A stretch of 64,000 nt of DNA from the NCBI GenBank assembly GCA_008638375.1, contig CM018038.1, positions 13,476,515 to 13,540,514 of the forward strand, given 5' to 3'. The translations under genes were made by a program, and so were the position numbers. Origin of the DNA: Nyssa sinensis. Its lineage: Eukaryota > Streptophyta > Magnoliopsida > Cornales > Nyssaceae. The notes under the pieces were generated by a model. The model ran no database searches and was not told where the DNA came from. It was given only the letters and a program-made list of their open reading frames with translations. Below, in pieces: positions 33,640 to 45,365 of the stretch (within the stretch, counting starts at the first letter, position 1; every line of letters begins with the position of its first letter).

Positions 33640-35620
33640 TATGTACTGAATGGTCATAATACCATTAGAGAGCTGTTATAACACGGTATTATGGCTTCAA
33701 CGTTTAAAGCAAGACTTATCATTCTGTATATGATTTTGTGGCCCCCAATTACAAATTGGTTATCACAATGTATACATATTGCAGGCACACATTTTAACCA
33801 CTTTGGAATATCTTCTAAGAGACGATGAGGCCACTCAGTTTCTTTGTGCAATAAATTTGGATTCTATTGTGAATCTAGCAATGCACTTTGTTTAGAAGAT
33901 TTTCAAGATATTACTCATCCTCCAAGTGTAAAGAGATAATCACTTGTAGACTTTGAAATCTTTGGTGTTCGATATCCAGTTTTCATCACAATAGTCTTCA
34001 AGCACAATTGGATTCCTCAAGTAATACAATGCATAGCTTAGGGTGTATTGAAAATATCTTAAAACCCTAACTATTGCCTTCAAGTGATCTGACCTTAAAT
34101 TACTTATGTATCTACTCAACTTACTGACATTGTTTGTTATGTATGGAGGAATGCAATTCATTACATACATTAAGCTGTCAATTATTCTTGCATACTCTAA
34201 TCGAGAGGTGCCTTTATCATTATTCTTAGATAACATAGATTTACATCTACATGTGCTCTCGCTGGACCACTATCATATTGATTAAATTTCTTAAGTATTC
34301 ACTCAATATCAAACGATCGAGTTAGTACTAGTCCATCTAATATTCTAGATATTTTTATCTCTAATATGACATTGGTAATACCTATACATTTTATGTTAAA
34401 CTTATTGTTCGACATTCTCTTTGTAGCTTTAATGACTTAATTATTGCTACCCAGAATGAGCAAACCACTAATATAAAGACAATTAATGACATAGTTATTT
34501 TCATTATCCTTGAGACACACACACTTATCTCTTTCCATTAGAAAACTTTAAAACTGGACATCATTTTCTTAAAGTTTTGAAGTTCATTTTTCTAATATAT
34601 AAGTTAGAAAATCTCGACCAAATATTTTGATGTTCTAGCCCTCTTGATGCGTCTAGGTTCATCATTATCTTATTGTTTCTCTTGATCTTGACTACTACTA
34701 TTTGTAGTGCCATGAGTTCTTTTAAAAAAACTTGTCTCTTGTGTAGATTTGTAAGTAGATACATGTTTAAAAAATAATGTATTTCTTAATTCAATAATAA
34801 TATGGACACGCATATCAAGAATTTCATACTTATAATTAAGAAACTGAAATGCACTATTATTATTATTATACACAGTTAATTGTTATAGGTCCCATCTAAA
34901 TCTTTTTAGGAATAGGAACCACTACTTTAGTCAAGCACCCCCACATTTCTTAAGTGTTTGTAAGAAAGTCTACGACCTTTCCATAATTCAAAAGGGGTTT
35001 TATTGGTTTTCATTTTAAGGTATTTGGTTGAAAATATAATTTGTGTATAACATAGATTCCCCCACAAATTATGAGATAATCTAGAACTTATTAACGTAGT
35101 ATTAAGTATATCTTCAAAAGTTCTATTTTTTCATTCATCAACTTCATTTTTCTAAGATGACTAAGGTGTAGAATAGTACCACATTATAACAAAGCTTACC
35201 AATGAGTGATTTGTGTTCACTATTTCTTAGCACATTAATCTTCTTATTAAGTTAGATTCTCAACCTCACTCTTGTAATGTGTAAACATTTTCAAGATCCC
35301 ATCTTTAAATTCTCAACAAGTAATCATAACAGTAGCTTGTACTCTCATCAATAAATGTAAAAAAATATTTCTTACCACCTCTAGTTTTAACATACCTTCA
35401 AATCACAATTATTTGAATTAATTCTAAAGGTCCAATGCTTCTTTCAAGATTGAAAAGAAGTCATTATAAAATTTATTTTCACATATAATATGTCATGCCA
35501 AATAACTAAATGCTTAATAATGATCTAAACATTTATTTTTGCCTTTTTAACTCAACAACAAACCATATTTAAGATTGTCTCAGAATATCCACCACATGTA
35601 ATAAAGGAAAATCTTCTTAA
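33640..35620 (-). pseudogene. Degenerate copia pol of the outer element
   Basis: Minus-strand pieces read as copia pol in the expected order. Integrase-like fragments lie at about 35600-35050 (reading near KMFTHYKSEVENL). The C-terminal part of reverse transcriptase is at about 34560-34240 (YISGLLILGSNN in place of YVDD..., then DVILEIKISRILDGLVL). The SLMYVMNC...[10 protein letters not shown]...[10 protein letters not shown] segment is at 34236-33940, and RNase H (VPAICIHCDNQ) at 33851-33654. Multiple stops and frameshifts are present, and the catalytic YVDD is lost. No gag is recognisable between 35640 and the Harbinger insertion. This element is much older than the nested copia. Confidence 0.82.
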
Positions 35621-35848
35621 TGAATTCAATAAGGAATTGCATATAAAAATTAATGCAATATATCTAGATCAAGCATGACTGTAAAAAATGATCATCATAT
35701 TCTAAATTTACCAATATTGGAAAATCACATCGCAATAAAATATTATTTTAATGTATAATTGTATATGTTATGTATAAAGAAATGATAAATAATCTTTCTT
35801 TAGTGAATAATATTATTTCTACACTTTATATGACACAAGCATATGAAG

Positions 35849-35892
<44 letters not shown>
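35849..35892. repeat. (AT)n(GT)n compound microsatellite
   Basis: About 18 bp of AT repeat followed by about 26 bp of GT repeat. A shorter GT run lies at about 36025-36038. Confidence 0.93.
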
Positions 35893-37451
35893 TTTAATTA
35901 TCAGACAAAATAATTGTCATAATATTCATTTTGAGAAAACTCATTTCTCATATACCTTTTGCATACATATATCAAACTTAAAAGGCATTTAATTCAAATT
36001 AAATAGACATAACATTTTTTATATATGTGTGTGTGTGTCTAATATACAAATTTGAATTAAATAGACATAATCTTTCAATTTGAACTGAAAAAACATAGGC
36101 CCTGTTTGGATACAAACTTGAAATGAGTTTCAGAATTCAACTTTTTCAAAAAAGCATTTGGATACATACGTATCCAAGTTATATCCAAACTCACTTTCAA
36201 CTTTTTTCTATGCCATATCTGAAAAAATCTTCAACTATCCTATCATTCAGATCTCCCACTCTCACCTACCGACACTCTCATCCAACTTAAAGCTATTCAC
36301 ATTTGTATCATTCGGATCTAGCCCTTGAACACCCACCGACTCATTCACGATCTCTCTCACACTCTCTTATCCAACTTCAAAGAGAAAATCTACTTGATCT
36401 CTCTCTCTCTCTCTCTCTCACCCAGCGATAATCAACACCTTCAATCCCTTACATCGCCACGATTCTATCACCCACCGACTCATTCTCTTTGCCCCTTGTT
36501 TGCGTTTTCCATCAATTTCTTGGCCCGATTTGAAGATCTAGTTCAACTTGATGTCAACTAGTTTTACGCAGTGCCCGGTCTTCCGATTTGAAGATCTGTT
36601 CCACCTTGAACTCTCTCACCCACCGACGAAGCCCGTACGCATTTTCTCTGTCAGTTTCGGTGAATATATTTGAAGATCTTGTTCCACCTTTTTCTCTCTC
36701 ACCCACCGACGAAGCCCCCAGTGATCTTCACATCTCTGAAGCTAACAATAGGGCAAAAGAGAAAGCAAGCAGAAGCTATAGACGATACCAAGCATAGCTA
36801 CACCGACGAGAACTAAGTCCCAATACCACCATCACCGTTCAAGAAGGTATGAAAACCCCTGATCTATTTTTTTTTCCAGCATGAATTGTCGCAACCCCTG
36901 TCATTCATATATCATTCAATATGGAATATATATAAATATATATAAATCGTATTGCAAAGTTCGATTCAAAGGGGTGATTAGGAAAAGGCTGAAATCTGAA
37001 TCACTCTTTTTTTTTTTTTTTTGCTTCTTGTTTTTACCATCACATGATTCCATGATTTTTGTTGTTTTCCTGGACATAGGGGCTTCATGCCAAACTTTTT
37101 ACTTCCATACAAATGTGAGAATAATTTTTTTTTTTCTTTGTAGATTATCATAACAAAATTTCTGTTTTGGTTTTTTTTTTGGTTGATATATTCTGTCATT
37201 CCATGAATTTTTTATCAACAATATATGACCATACTTGCATGGGTTCTTAGGCTAAGCTTGTACATGAGAGGATTTCAAGTAGAAAACTTCAGTGATTTTG
37301 TAATTGGGTGAAACAAGTTTGTAGAATCCAAAGATTTTTTTTTTTATTAATTTGGGGATTGCAATAATTGACTGTGTTTGACTGAACTATAATGTATAAT
37401 TATTGCTTTGTATACACAAATTATCTTCACCAATTACCACAATTACTTTAG

Positions 37452-38458
37452 ATGTCGAAACAAATTGATGAATTTGAAGATTCTGTGAACTGGCCTCTAA
37501 GGGTGGAGGAAGCATTTATAAGAATGATGGTGGATGAGGCTCAGAAGAACCCTGTACAGACCAATAGTTTTAATAACCGTATGTGGCAGAAGGTAGATGA
37601 ACAACTTTTTAATTTGTTTGGCAAGTGGTACACGATTCAAAAATTGAAAACAAAGTACAGTCGGCTTAAAATGAAATATCGGGAGTTCAAAACACTGTTG
37701 GGGCCAAACGTTTCTGGATTCAGTTGGGATCCTGAAACAAACACTGTCACTATCACTGCCACTGAAGACGTATGGCAGAAACATCTTCAGGTATCTACTG
37801 CAACCTAATTTTCATACTTGTAAAAGCAATTTTTTCTGGGTCAAAAGTTTGTAGATATGTTGGTTAACATGTTGCCATTTCACATCTGTAGACTTATCTT
37901 AAAGCACGTCAATTTCGACGTAAAGGGTGTAAACATTATAATTTATTGTGTATAATTTTCAACAATACCAATGCAAGTGGGTCTTTAGCCAGGTCAACAT
38001 CCCAATTGCCACCAAATTCAGATGAGGAGAGGTATTCAGAGGAGGATTTTATGGGGGTTGCGGCTCACGACATTTCAAGTACCGGTATGCAATATGACTC
38101 TCCGTTAGATGGAAAACGTGTTTCCAGCAATGGTAAACGTGCTACTAGTGGGCAATCAAGTGGTAAAGCTAGTAAATGTAGTAAGGTGTCCAATATGGAC
38201 ATCGCATTGGAAGCATTTACAAATTTTGCTAATGCCCGCAAGAAGCAAATAGAAGGCAATACCACTATTGTTGAAGCTTCCTCCAAATTAAAAGATCGGT
38301 ACTCAATTCAAGCTTGTATGGATGCATTGAATAGTTTAGAAGATGTGGAGTATGATCAGTATATGAAGGCAACAAAGTCTTTCTCCGATGGCGACTGGCG
38401 GATCATGTTCATTGAAATGCGAGCATCCATGAAGCTGAAATGGGTTCAGAGTTTGTAG
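37452..38458 (+). CDS. Harbinger ORF1, Myb/SANT-like DNA-binding protein
   Basis: In PIF/Harbinger elements ORF1 binds the element ends and helps bring the transposase to the nucleus and DNA. Two exons are inferred: 37452-37790 and 37892-38458, with GT/AG borders (TTCAG|GTATCT and CTGTAG|ACT). They join LQ to TYLKARQFRRKGCKHY in frame and give a protein of about 301 residues. The first exon is the trihelix-like Myb/SANT domain (FIRMMVDEAQKNPV, NRMWQKVDEQL, KLKTKYSRLKMKYREFKTLL). The second holds the family's LLCIIFNNT...ASGS linker, a Ser/Lys-rich segment with likely nuclear-localisation character, and a C-terminal helix region (YSIQACMDALNSLEDV). No stop interrupts either exon, in contrast to the transposase. 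Start choice: the first ATG with a full domain, preceded by T-rich intron-like sequence. Upstream non-coding exons are possible. Confidence 0.8.
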
Positions 38459-39321
38459 GGAGAGTGATAGACACAATAACTTATTTTATTATTTGTATAA
38501 GTTTGTACTGTTTATTTTTTCAAACCCTGTAGTTTACACACTGGTATTCGTGTGGCTTTAAGTTAATTTGCATTGAATAGTTTAAATCATGTCTGTTATC
38601 ATATTATTTGTGCCTTTTATCTTACCTTTTTATTATGTTACCAACTTCATTTTTATTCTCTACAGGATTGCTAATTGGAGAATACAACAAATTTTCAAAT
38701 ATTTTCCCAAAACTTATCTCAGGCGTTGTAAGTATATATATATTTTTTTAATGACAATTATTTTTTCTGCTCATTTTTGTTCTTCCATTTTCTGCACCTC
38801 AAATTTTGCTTTAGTAATTCTAGTATAGCATACGATGCAAAATTTAGTATACAGCAGCAAACTCCACTTTGTTGAAATTTGACTCAAAGTTATAGGTAGT
38901 GTGTGTTAAAGATATTTGATACTGTGATGAGATTGGGTATTGGTTTACTATGCCAATTAGCTTGTGCAATTGTTTTTACCCTAATCAGAGAAAAAAGTTA
39001 TAATAGATAAGCAACCAGTTTGACAGTGTTTGTGTCTTTTGGTTGGAGGATGATAAGGTTTTTTTTATGGATCCAGTGAGATAAAACGTACCAAATTAGA
39101 TTAAATTAGACAGTTTGATTGCATGAAACAGCCCCAATGATCGATTATTGACCAATCACTTCTCTTGGTGGGTTCAAATGATCTGCTAGAAAGGCCAAGC
39201 ATCTAATTAATATTATTTCTTTGGTTAATTTGTACAAATATCATGGTTTATAGGTCTGTTGGTTAGAATCATTTCAAAGGGTTACTGGGCCGTTCATTCC
39301 CTTTCATTGAGTTTGGACTTA

Positions 39322-39323
<2 letters not shown>

Positions 39324-39359
<36 letters not shown>

Positions 39360-39374
39360 ATATATATATATATA
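39324..39374. repeat. (CA)n(TA)n compound microsatellite inside Harbinger
   Basis: About 34 bp of CA repeat followed by TA repeat, between ORF1 and the transposase gene. Confidence 0.93.
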
Positions 39375-39908
39375 TTAGTGTTGTGCTCGTCGATCTGATT
39401 TGCAACATTTCTCATTTTTCAACTGTATATTATAGTTACAAATAAATAGATAGTATATATATTTTTATATATGATTAGAGAAAATTACAAACATCATGTG
39501 TGTATTACAATAAGAACAATATAATCTCAAATCAAATAATAACTGACTTTATAATTAATGACAAAAATCATAAATAACTTATAAATAGAAAAGATAAGTG
39601 ATAATAAATTAATAAATAAAGAACAAAAATATAAATTAGATAAAATTATAAATTAAATACGATAAAAAAAATAAAAAAGATAAAGAATAAAAACTTACAT
39701 ATGTGAACTATTTCATAAATTATTTTCCTGTACATTTCTTAAATAATAAAAGAATAATAATTAACCTTTTTACTGTCTTTTATATATTATATTATTAAAT
39801 ATGTTAGAAATACTTATATAAAATAAATAAATTAATAGATTTATGAAAATCTTGAGTCCTCAGGGTGTGAACATTTGTTTTTGTCTAACTATATATTTAA
39901 TGCAGTAA

Positions 39909-41300
39909 ATGTCTTCAGAGCCTTCAACCGAATCTGATACAGAGGATGTAGATATGATGATGGATTTTATTATGTTAAATCAAATGCATAATCAACTGAC
40001 AAATAGTCTTCCAAAGCAACTATGTAAGACATCGGCCTTAACAGGGGTTGAGTATGTACATGAGTTATTATTTGGTCACCCAACGCGAATATATGACATG
40101 TTGCGAATGGATGTACCTACTTTCATGTCACTTTGTAACACATTAAGGAACAGGTTCCTTGATGAAGGTCCTCATCGTCATGTGCGAATTAAAGAATCGT
40201 TAGCAATATTCTTGCTAACTGTAAGTCATAGTACGAGGCAAAGAGTTGTGGCTGAAAGATTTCAACATTTAAATGAAACAATAAATCATCATATCAAATG
40301 GGTTATGAGGGCTTTGGCTAAATTAGGAGTGTTAATAATTCGACCGAAGGACCCACACGAAATTGCCCTAGAAATTATGGGAAATCCGAAGTTTAACCCA
40401 TATTTTCTGGTATGTACCATGATTTAATTTCACAGCGATTAACATTTCATTCAGCTTTGATTATTCTTTTCATACTTCCCCTCGTATATTGATAGGATTG
40501 CCTGGGTGCAATTGACGGAACGCTTATATCTGCATGGGCACCTCCTTCTAAACAGACAGCATTTCGAGGGCGCAAATCAACAGTCACACAAAATGTGTTG
40601 GCTGGCTGTTCTTTTGATATGTTATTCACATTTGTATACACAGGTTGGGAGGATAGTGTACATGACTCTCGTGTATTCTAAAATGCTATAACATCGCCTG
40701 AAGTCAAATTTCCTATGCCACCTGCTGGTAAGAAAATGTGTACCATTATTTACGCTCAATTAGTAATAAAGATCTAAAACAATCTATATATAATTTTTGT
40801 CTAACCTATAAATGATTAATTTTTTTTTTTTATTAGGTAAATATTACGTAGTTGATGCTGGATTCACCAATGTGGGTGGATTTTTATCCCCATATCGTGG
40901 TGAGAGATACCACATGCAGGATTTTCGAGGCAGGACTCGTGCGTTTAGTGGGCATCGGGAGTTATTTAATTATAGACATTCCTCTTTGCGTAATATAATT
41001 GAAAGATGTTTTGGCGTATTGAAGGTCCGTTTTCCGCTACTTAAGAATATGCCAAATTACAAGCTCGTTTGACAGGGACCATTAGTGGTAGCTTGTTGCA
41101 CAATTCATAACTTTATTCGTTTAAATGCAAGTGCAGACGGACTATTTATTGAATTTCAAGCAAATGACATAGAGTTAGAGATGACTAATCATCCTCCTTA
41201 TCCTAATGTTTACATGTCACAAGAACAAATGAATGCTATGACGCGCTTACGCAATGAAATAGTCATCCAAATGTGGTTGAATTATGTAAGCAATAATTAA
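39909..41300 (+). pseudogene. Harbinger DDE transposase with two nonsense codons
   Basis: Three exons are inferred: 39909-40409, 40496-40727 and 40837-41300, with GT/AG borders and matching phases. Exon 1 carries the helix-turn-helix-like N-terminus (ESLAIFLLTVSHSTRQRVVAERF). Exon 2 has the first catalytic Asp in GAIDGT. Exon 3 has the second Asp (YYVVDAGF) and the Glu (IIERCFGVLKVRFPLL), so all DDE residues survive. Two in-frame stops kill it: TAA at 40679-40681 (after DSRVF) and TGA at 41070-41072 (after YKLV). Otherwise it runs to the TAA at 41298-41300. The total of about 398 codons is normal for the family. The element could still be mobilised in trans through its intact ends and ORF1. 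Confidence 0.88.
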
Positions 41301-41854
41301 GAAGCAGTATCTATATTTATATTAACTGTTTTTATAATTTGGTTAACATATATAAATTTTGCCTATGAATATTAGTTTATTTTAAAATAACTTAAAATAT
41401 GTTGGATGCATTTAATATTAAATCGTATAAATTAATATATCATACGTTGAAAAAAAAATAAACCTAAAATATGTTGGATTTATTTATTTCATAAATTAAT
41501 TTTGAATAAATGGATTAAGAGTTAAGCTTGAGTAATTTAATATTTTATACAATATTAAAATACTTATTTATTTATTAAATTAAATTAATAAATTTTACAA
41601 TATGTCCGGACTTAATAAATTATAAGTTAGAATTGGACAGAGGTAAATAATACTTTTTGATTTTGGTGTATATAAATTCAGAAAATTTTATATCTAAACG
41701 CATTTTCATAATTTTTAACTCAGAATCTGAATTCTGATTAGCATAACCAAACGCATTTTTGCAGTTTTCAAAAATCAATTACAAAATTCTGAAACACATT
41801 TCAGAAATATTTTTCAAAAAATTATATCTGAATCACTATCCAAACGCAACCATA

Positions 41855-42575
41855 TTTCGATATTTCAATTTGAATTGAAAAAATACATTGTTTCAATTTC
41901 GAATTGATGAGTCACGTCCTTTCAATTTGAATCACTATCCAAACATAACCATATTTCGATATTTCAATTTGAATTGAAAAGATACATTGTTTCAATTTCG
42001 AATTAATGAGTCACGTCATTTCAATTTGAAATGAAAAGATACAATGTTTCAACTTTGAATTGAAGAGTCACGATATTTTAATTTTTAATTGAAAAGATAC
42101 ATTATTTCAATTTTGAATCGACAAGTCACGCCATTTCAATTTGGATTGAAAAGACACATTATTTCAATTTGAATTGAAAGGTCAAATTATTTCAATTTTG
42201 AATTAAAAAGACATATTGTTTTAATTTTGAATTGAATAGTCACCTTGTTTCAATTTGAATTAAAAAGACACAATGTTTCAATTTTAAATTGAAGAGTTAC
42301 GATATTTCAATTTTGAATTGAAGACACGTCGTTTCAATTTTGAATTAAAGAGCCACAATGTTTCAATTTGAATTGAAGCGACACAATGTTTCAATTTAAC
42401 ATTGAAAGGTCGCGTCGTTTCAATTTTGAATTAAAGAGTCGCGTCGTTTTATTTTTGAATTAAAGGGTCGCGTCGTTTCAATTTTGAATTGAAGAGTAGT
42501 GTCGTTCAAATTTGATTTCAAGAGACATCGTTCAAATTTGAATTGAAGAGACACGTCGTTTAAATTTGAACTCTT
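41855..42575. repeat. Minisatellite of 28-29-bp AT-rich units
   Basis: About 24 units have the pattern TTTCAATTTTGAATTGAA followed by (A/G)AG(T/A)(C/G)AC(G/A)(T/C)(C/T)G or a variant. The core TTCAATTTTGAATTGAA is palindromic, so each unit can fold. Units become richer in CG (GTCGCGTCG) toward 42400-42480. The first part includes a 99-bp tandem duplication (41830-41928 and 41929-42027) that copies the last bases of the Harbinger element. Related units also sit left of the Harbinger element at about 35985-36090, so the transposon lies within the array. Confidence 0.9.
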
Positions 42576-43303
42576 TCCAAATTACTAACCATCACATGAA
42601 AACTTGAAGAGATTAATGATTATACACTGAAATAACATTAATTCTTTAATATATAATCATTTTGCAATCAATTTGTATTCATACAAAAAAAAAATTAAAT
42701 ACAAGTAGCAAATAATTATGAATACACACTTGCATACATATTACATGTATATCTATTTAAATTGTATGATCTTTAATACACAATAAATATAGAAGAATTT
42801 TTTAAAATATAATGTCACATTTGTAATTTAAAATACAAATAATACATAAATTATATTATTAATTATTTCAATAAATATGAAAAAGCTTTCAATTAGAATT
42901 ATCAATCTAATTTAAATAATGATAATTTTCCTACTGACGCTAATCAGTATTAGAATTTCATGCTAAAGCATTATTATCTTATTGCTTTAAATAGTAACAT
43001 GGCAAAATATTTATATTGATAAATTAAATATCATGCCAAGTTCAAGAAATATACTAATTGTAAAAGCATACAATTTTTAGTATACAAAAAACTAGAATTA
43101 ACCAAGTACTATATCATATAAGTAAACTTGATATAAATGTACATAGATTAAAATCTGTACATTAACAAAGTAGTAAATAAAATATAGAATTTGAAATTTT
43201 GTAATCTGAATTTAAAGTAATCAAACAAGAATTAATTCTGAAATTCTGTAAATTAATACAAGATATAAACTGATAAAGATAAAGTTAAATATTTTTTTAA
43301 GAT
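42576..43303. other. AT-rich leader region of the outer copia element
   Basis: No ORF or RNA gene seen. By position it is the interior between the minisatellite and the 5' LTR, so an untranslated leader is inferred. No initiator tRNA-Met-type primer-binding site is recognisable next to the LTR at 43304. Confidence 0.5.
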
Positions 43304-44347
43304 TATTAGGAAAAATTATATTTTATCAGAATATTGTACTTCAAAAAACTTACAACATTTTAATAAATATTATAGTATAAAAATAATTTGAAACAATTTC
43401 AGAATCATATAGAATAGAAACAAAATTCTCAAAATACTATAAATACAGAAACAGAAGTTAAATGGAAACAAACAGAAATTAAAACTTACAGTTTTTCACG
43501 AAAATACCAAAACTAAAGAAATGGTGACTGACCAAGGCTAATGCCTTACATTATGCCCTTAAGACAATATCGTCATCGCACTGATGCTTTCAAGTTTTTA
43601 ATGTCGGCTGTCTCCCAGAATACAATGGTGACGCACAACAGATAGAAGCCCTCCAATCTTATGTGCACGGCGAACCAAAACTTGTCCTTGAACTCTCTTA
43701 ATATGCAGACCCACAGTATGCATGAACTTAATTCTATAACTCGTGAAATTGAATGAATGATGATGAGGGTGGATTGAGTTTATATAGGCAATTTGGTGGC
43801 TGTTCAAATAGACACGAACCTAAAGAGTGCATATGTTCACGCAAACAGATATAATGCTTCAATTTGAATAGATGCATCCATTGGTAAACAGACTCATCAA
43901 TTTGAAGGGACACAACTATTCTTTAATTCAAAGGGACACACCTATTCATGGTGACTGTTCAGTCAAAATTCAAAAAAGTAATATTTTGAAAATATAATTT
44001 AAATAAATTTTTTTTAAAAAGATATATATATATATAACGGGTCAAGGCCCGAACCCAACCCAATGTAATTGTATATATACTCTTTAAAAACTTTGTTTCC
44101 AACCTATGTGAGACACAAGCTTCTCACAAGTTTCCAGCTTTGTTACCGTTTCTAAGTGGTGATATTTGGAGTCAATTTCTCATTCACTCCTTGATGGTTT
44201 TGAGCAACTCAGTATATATGTTTTTAATCTCCTTATGGATGAGAACATATTTTCATGTAGACCTATCTAAAATAATATGTGTGGCCCATGTTAATTTTAG
44301 CTCAAAAATAATTAAAAATTATTGCTCAATAATTTATTTTTTCAATA
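43304..44347 (-). repeat. 5' LTR of the outer copia element
   Basis: Minus-strand copy of the LTR at 6181-7216 and 25273-26351, 1044 bp, with mutated termini (TTGAAAAAAT start, CTAATA end). The TATA region CTATATAAAC is preserved near 43780. On its right it adjoins block C after a 21-bp spacer. Confidence 0.75.
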
Positions 44348-44368
44348 ATATTGAAATAAATTTCAAGT

Positions 44369-45365
44369 CATCAGTCATCTGTCATCAACCATCAGACTGG
44401 TCGACTAGTCTTATCGGTCTTCTCGAAAGCTGGTGGCATCCAAGCAAATGCACTACCTACTAGTGGTTTGTTATATCATAAATTAATTAATTTATGAGTA
44501 ATGTTTATGGGATTGATTTATCGAATGAAGTATTAATAATATTTTCATAATTAATAAGTGTTTTTATTTTTTATTTAAATTTTAAAAAGTGCTTTGATAA
44601 ATAATGTCATCCGATTAATCAATCTGATAAACTAATTCAGTATACTTATTATTATGAGTAATAGTAAATGAGTAATGCCAGTTATATAGAATTAATTTAC
44701 CGAAGACATTAATCAGCATAACTTTTCTTTAAAACTAAAATAAAAAGACAAAATAGTTTAATTTATCACAAAAATATTATTGACATATCATCCGGTAAAT
44801 CAATGCCAAGTACTTTTCACAATAAACATTACAGATTTTTTCACAAAAATAAGATGATGGGACTCATTCATTTATTATATCAAATCTCATAACTTTGTGT
44901 GTAAGAGTTAAAAAATTTGTTATTTTTAATGTTTTAACTATTTTTAAAAATAATTGACGTCAGTAATAAAAACTCCAGTTAGTATTAGAAAAGCTGTATA
45001 TTCTATATATAGTATAAGCATCTCTGTGTCAAATATACTGGTTTATGATATTTGTTAGTTAACATAGGAACAAGTGGATTAAGCCTTTTTCTTTTTTCTT
45101 TTATTGGGTAGTGGATAAGTGGATTAGGTTTAGGGTTTGTTCAATTAAAGCTTCAAGGAAGAATAACAATCTATTTTTTACTTTCCACTTGTTCCTATAT
45201 TCTATTTTTTACTTTCCACTTGTTCAAAAGTCTTTACCCTAAGTATTCATTTAATTTATACTTTTTAAAAGCATAATCTCTCCAATGTTGTGTTGTGCAA
45301 AAATAATAAAATCAAACATCGATTTCATATAAGAAAAATAAATAAATAATCAAATATATGACACA
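44369..45365. repeat. Right copy of duplicated block C
   Basis: Matches 4725-6180 without the 325-bp insertion. It contains a small tandem duplication (CTATTTTTTACTTTCCACTTGTTC twice, near 45170-45227). Its end at GACAC is the unoccupied version of the LTR insertion site at 6181. No gene. Confidence 0.88.

Larger units (their letters stand above)
36098..41851 (+). mobile_element. PIF/Harbinger DNA transposon, 5.75 kb, ends preserved
   Basis: The termini are GGCCCTGTTTGGATA on the left and, read on the other strand, GGTTGCGTTTGGATA on the right, the GGNNNTGTTTGG signature of PIF/Harbinger. The flanks are a 3-bp target duplication ATA (36095-36097 and 41852-41854). It encodes the two proteins typical of the superfamily, a Myb/SANT-like protein and a DDE transposase, both on the plus strand. 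Subterminal repeats of the AAACTCA/TTTCAGAA type flank both ends. It inserted beside or into a minisatellite in the outer copia interior. Confidence 0.92.
25273..44347 (-). mobile_element. Outer copia element with nested insertions (about 19 kb)
   Basis: The 3' LTR at 25273-26351 and the 5' LTR at 43304-44347 are the same LTR on the minus strand. A polypurine tract adjoins the first, and a degenerate minus-strand pol lies between them. They sit exactly between duplicated blocks D2 and C, which are contiguous in the left copy of the region. So everything between is inserted DNA, and one element is the simplest reading. Its own sequence is 26352-26558, 31201-31532, 33487-36097 and 41852-43303. 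The rest is a younger copia, a non-autonomous LTR element and a PIF/Harbinger element. No clean target-site duplication is visible (GTATC on the left, ATATT on the right), so a fusion of two elements by deletion is not excluded. Confidence 0.7.

Noticed and set aside
41855..42575. CRISPR-like array of regularly spaced repeats
   Set aside because: The units are contiguous and degenerate with no unique spacers, and the context is a plant transposon nest; it is an ordinary minisatellite.
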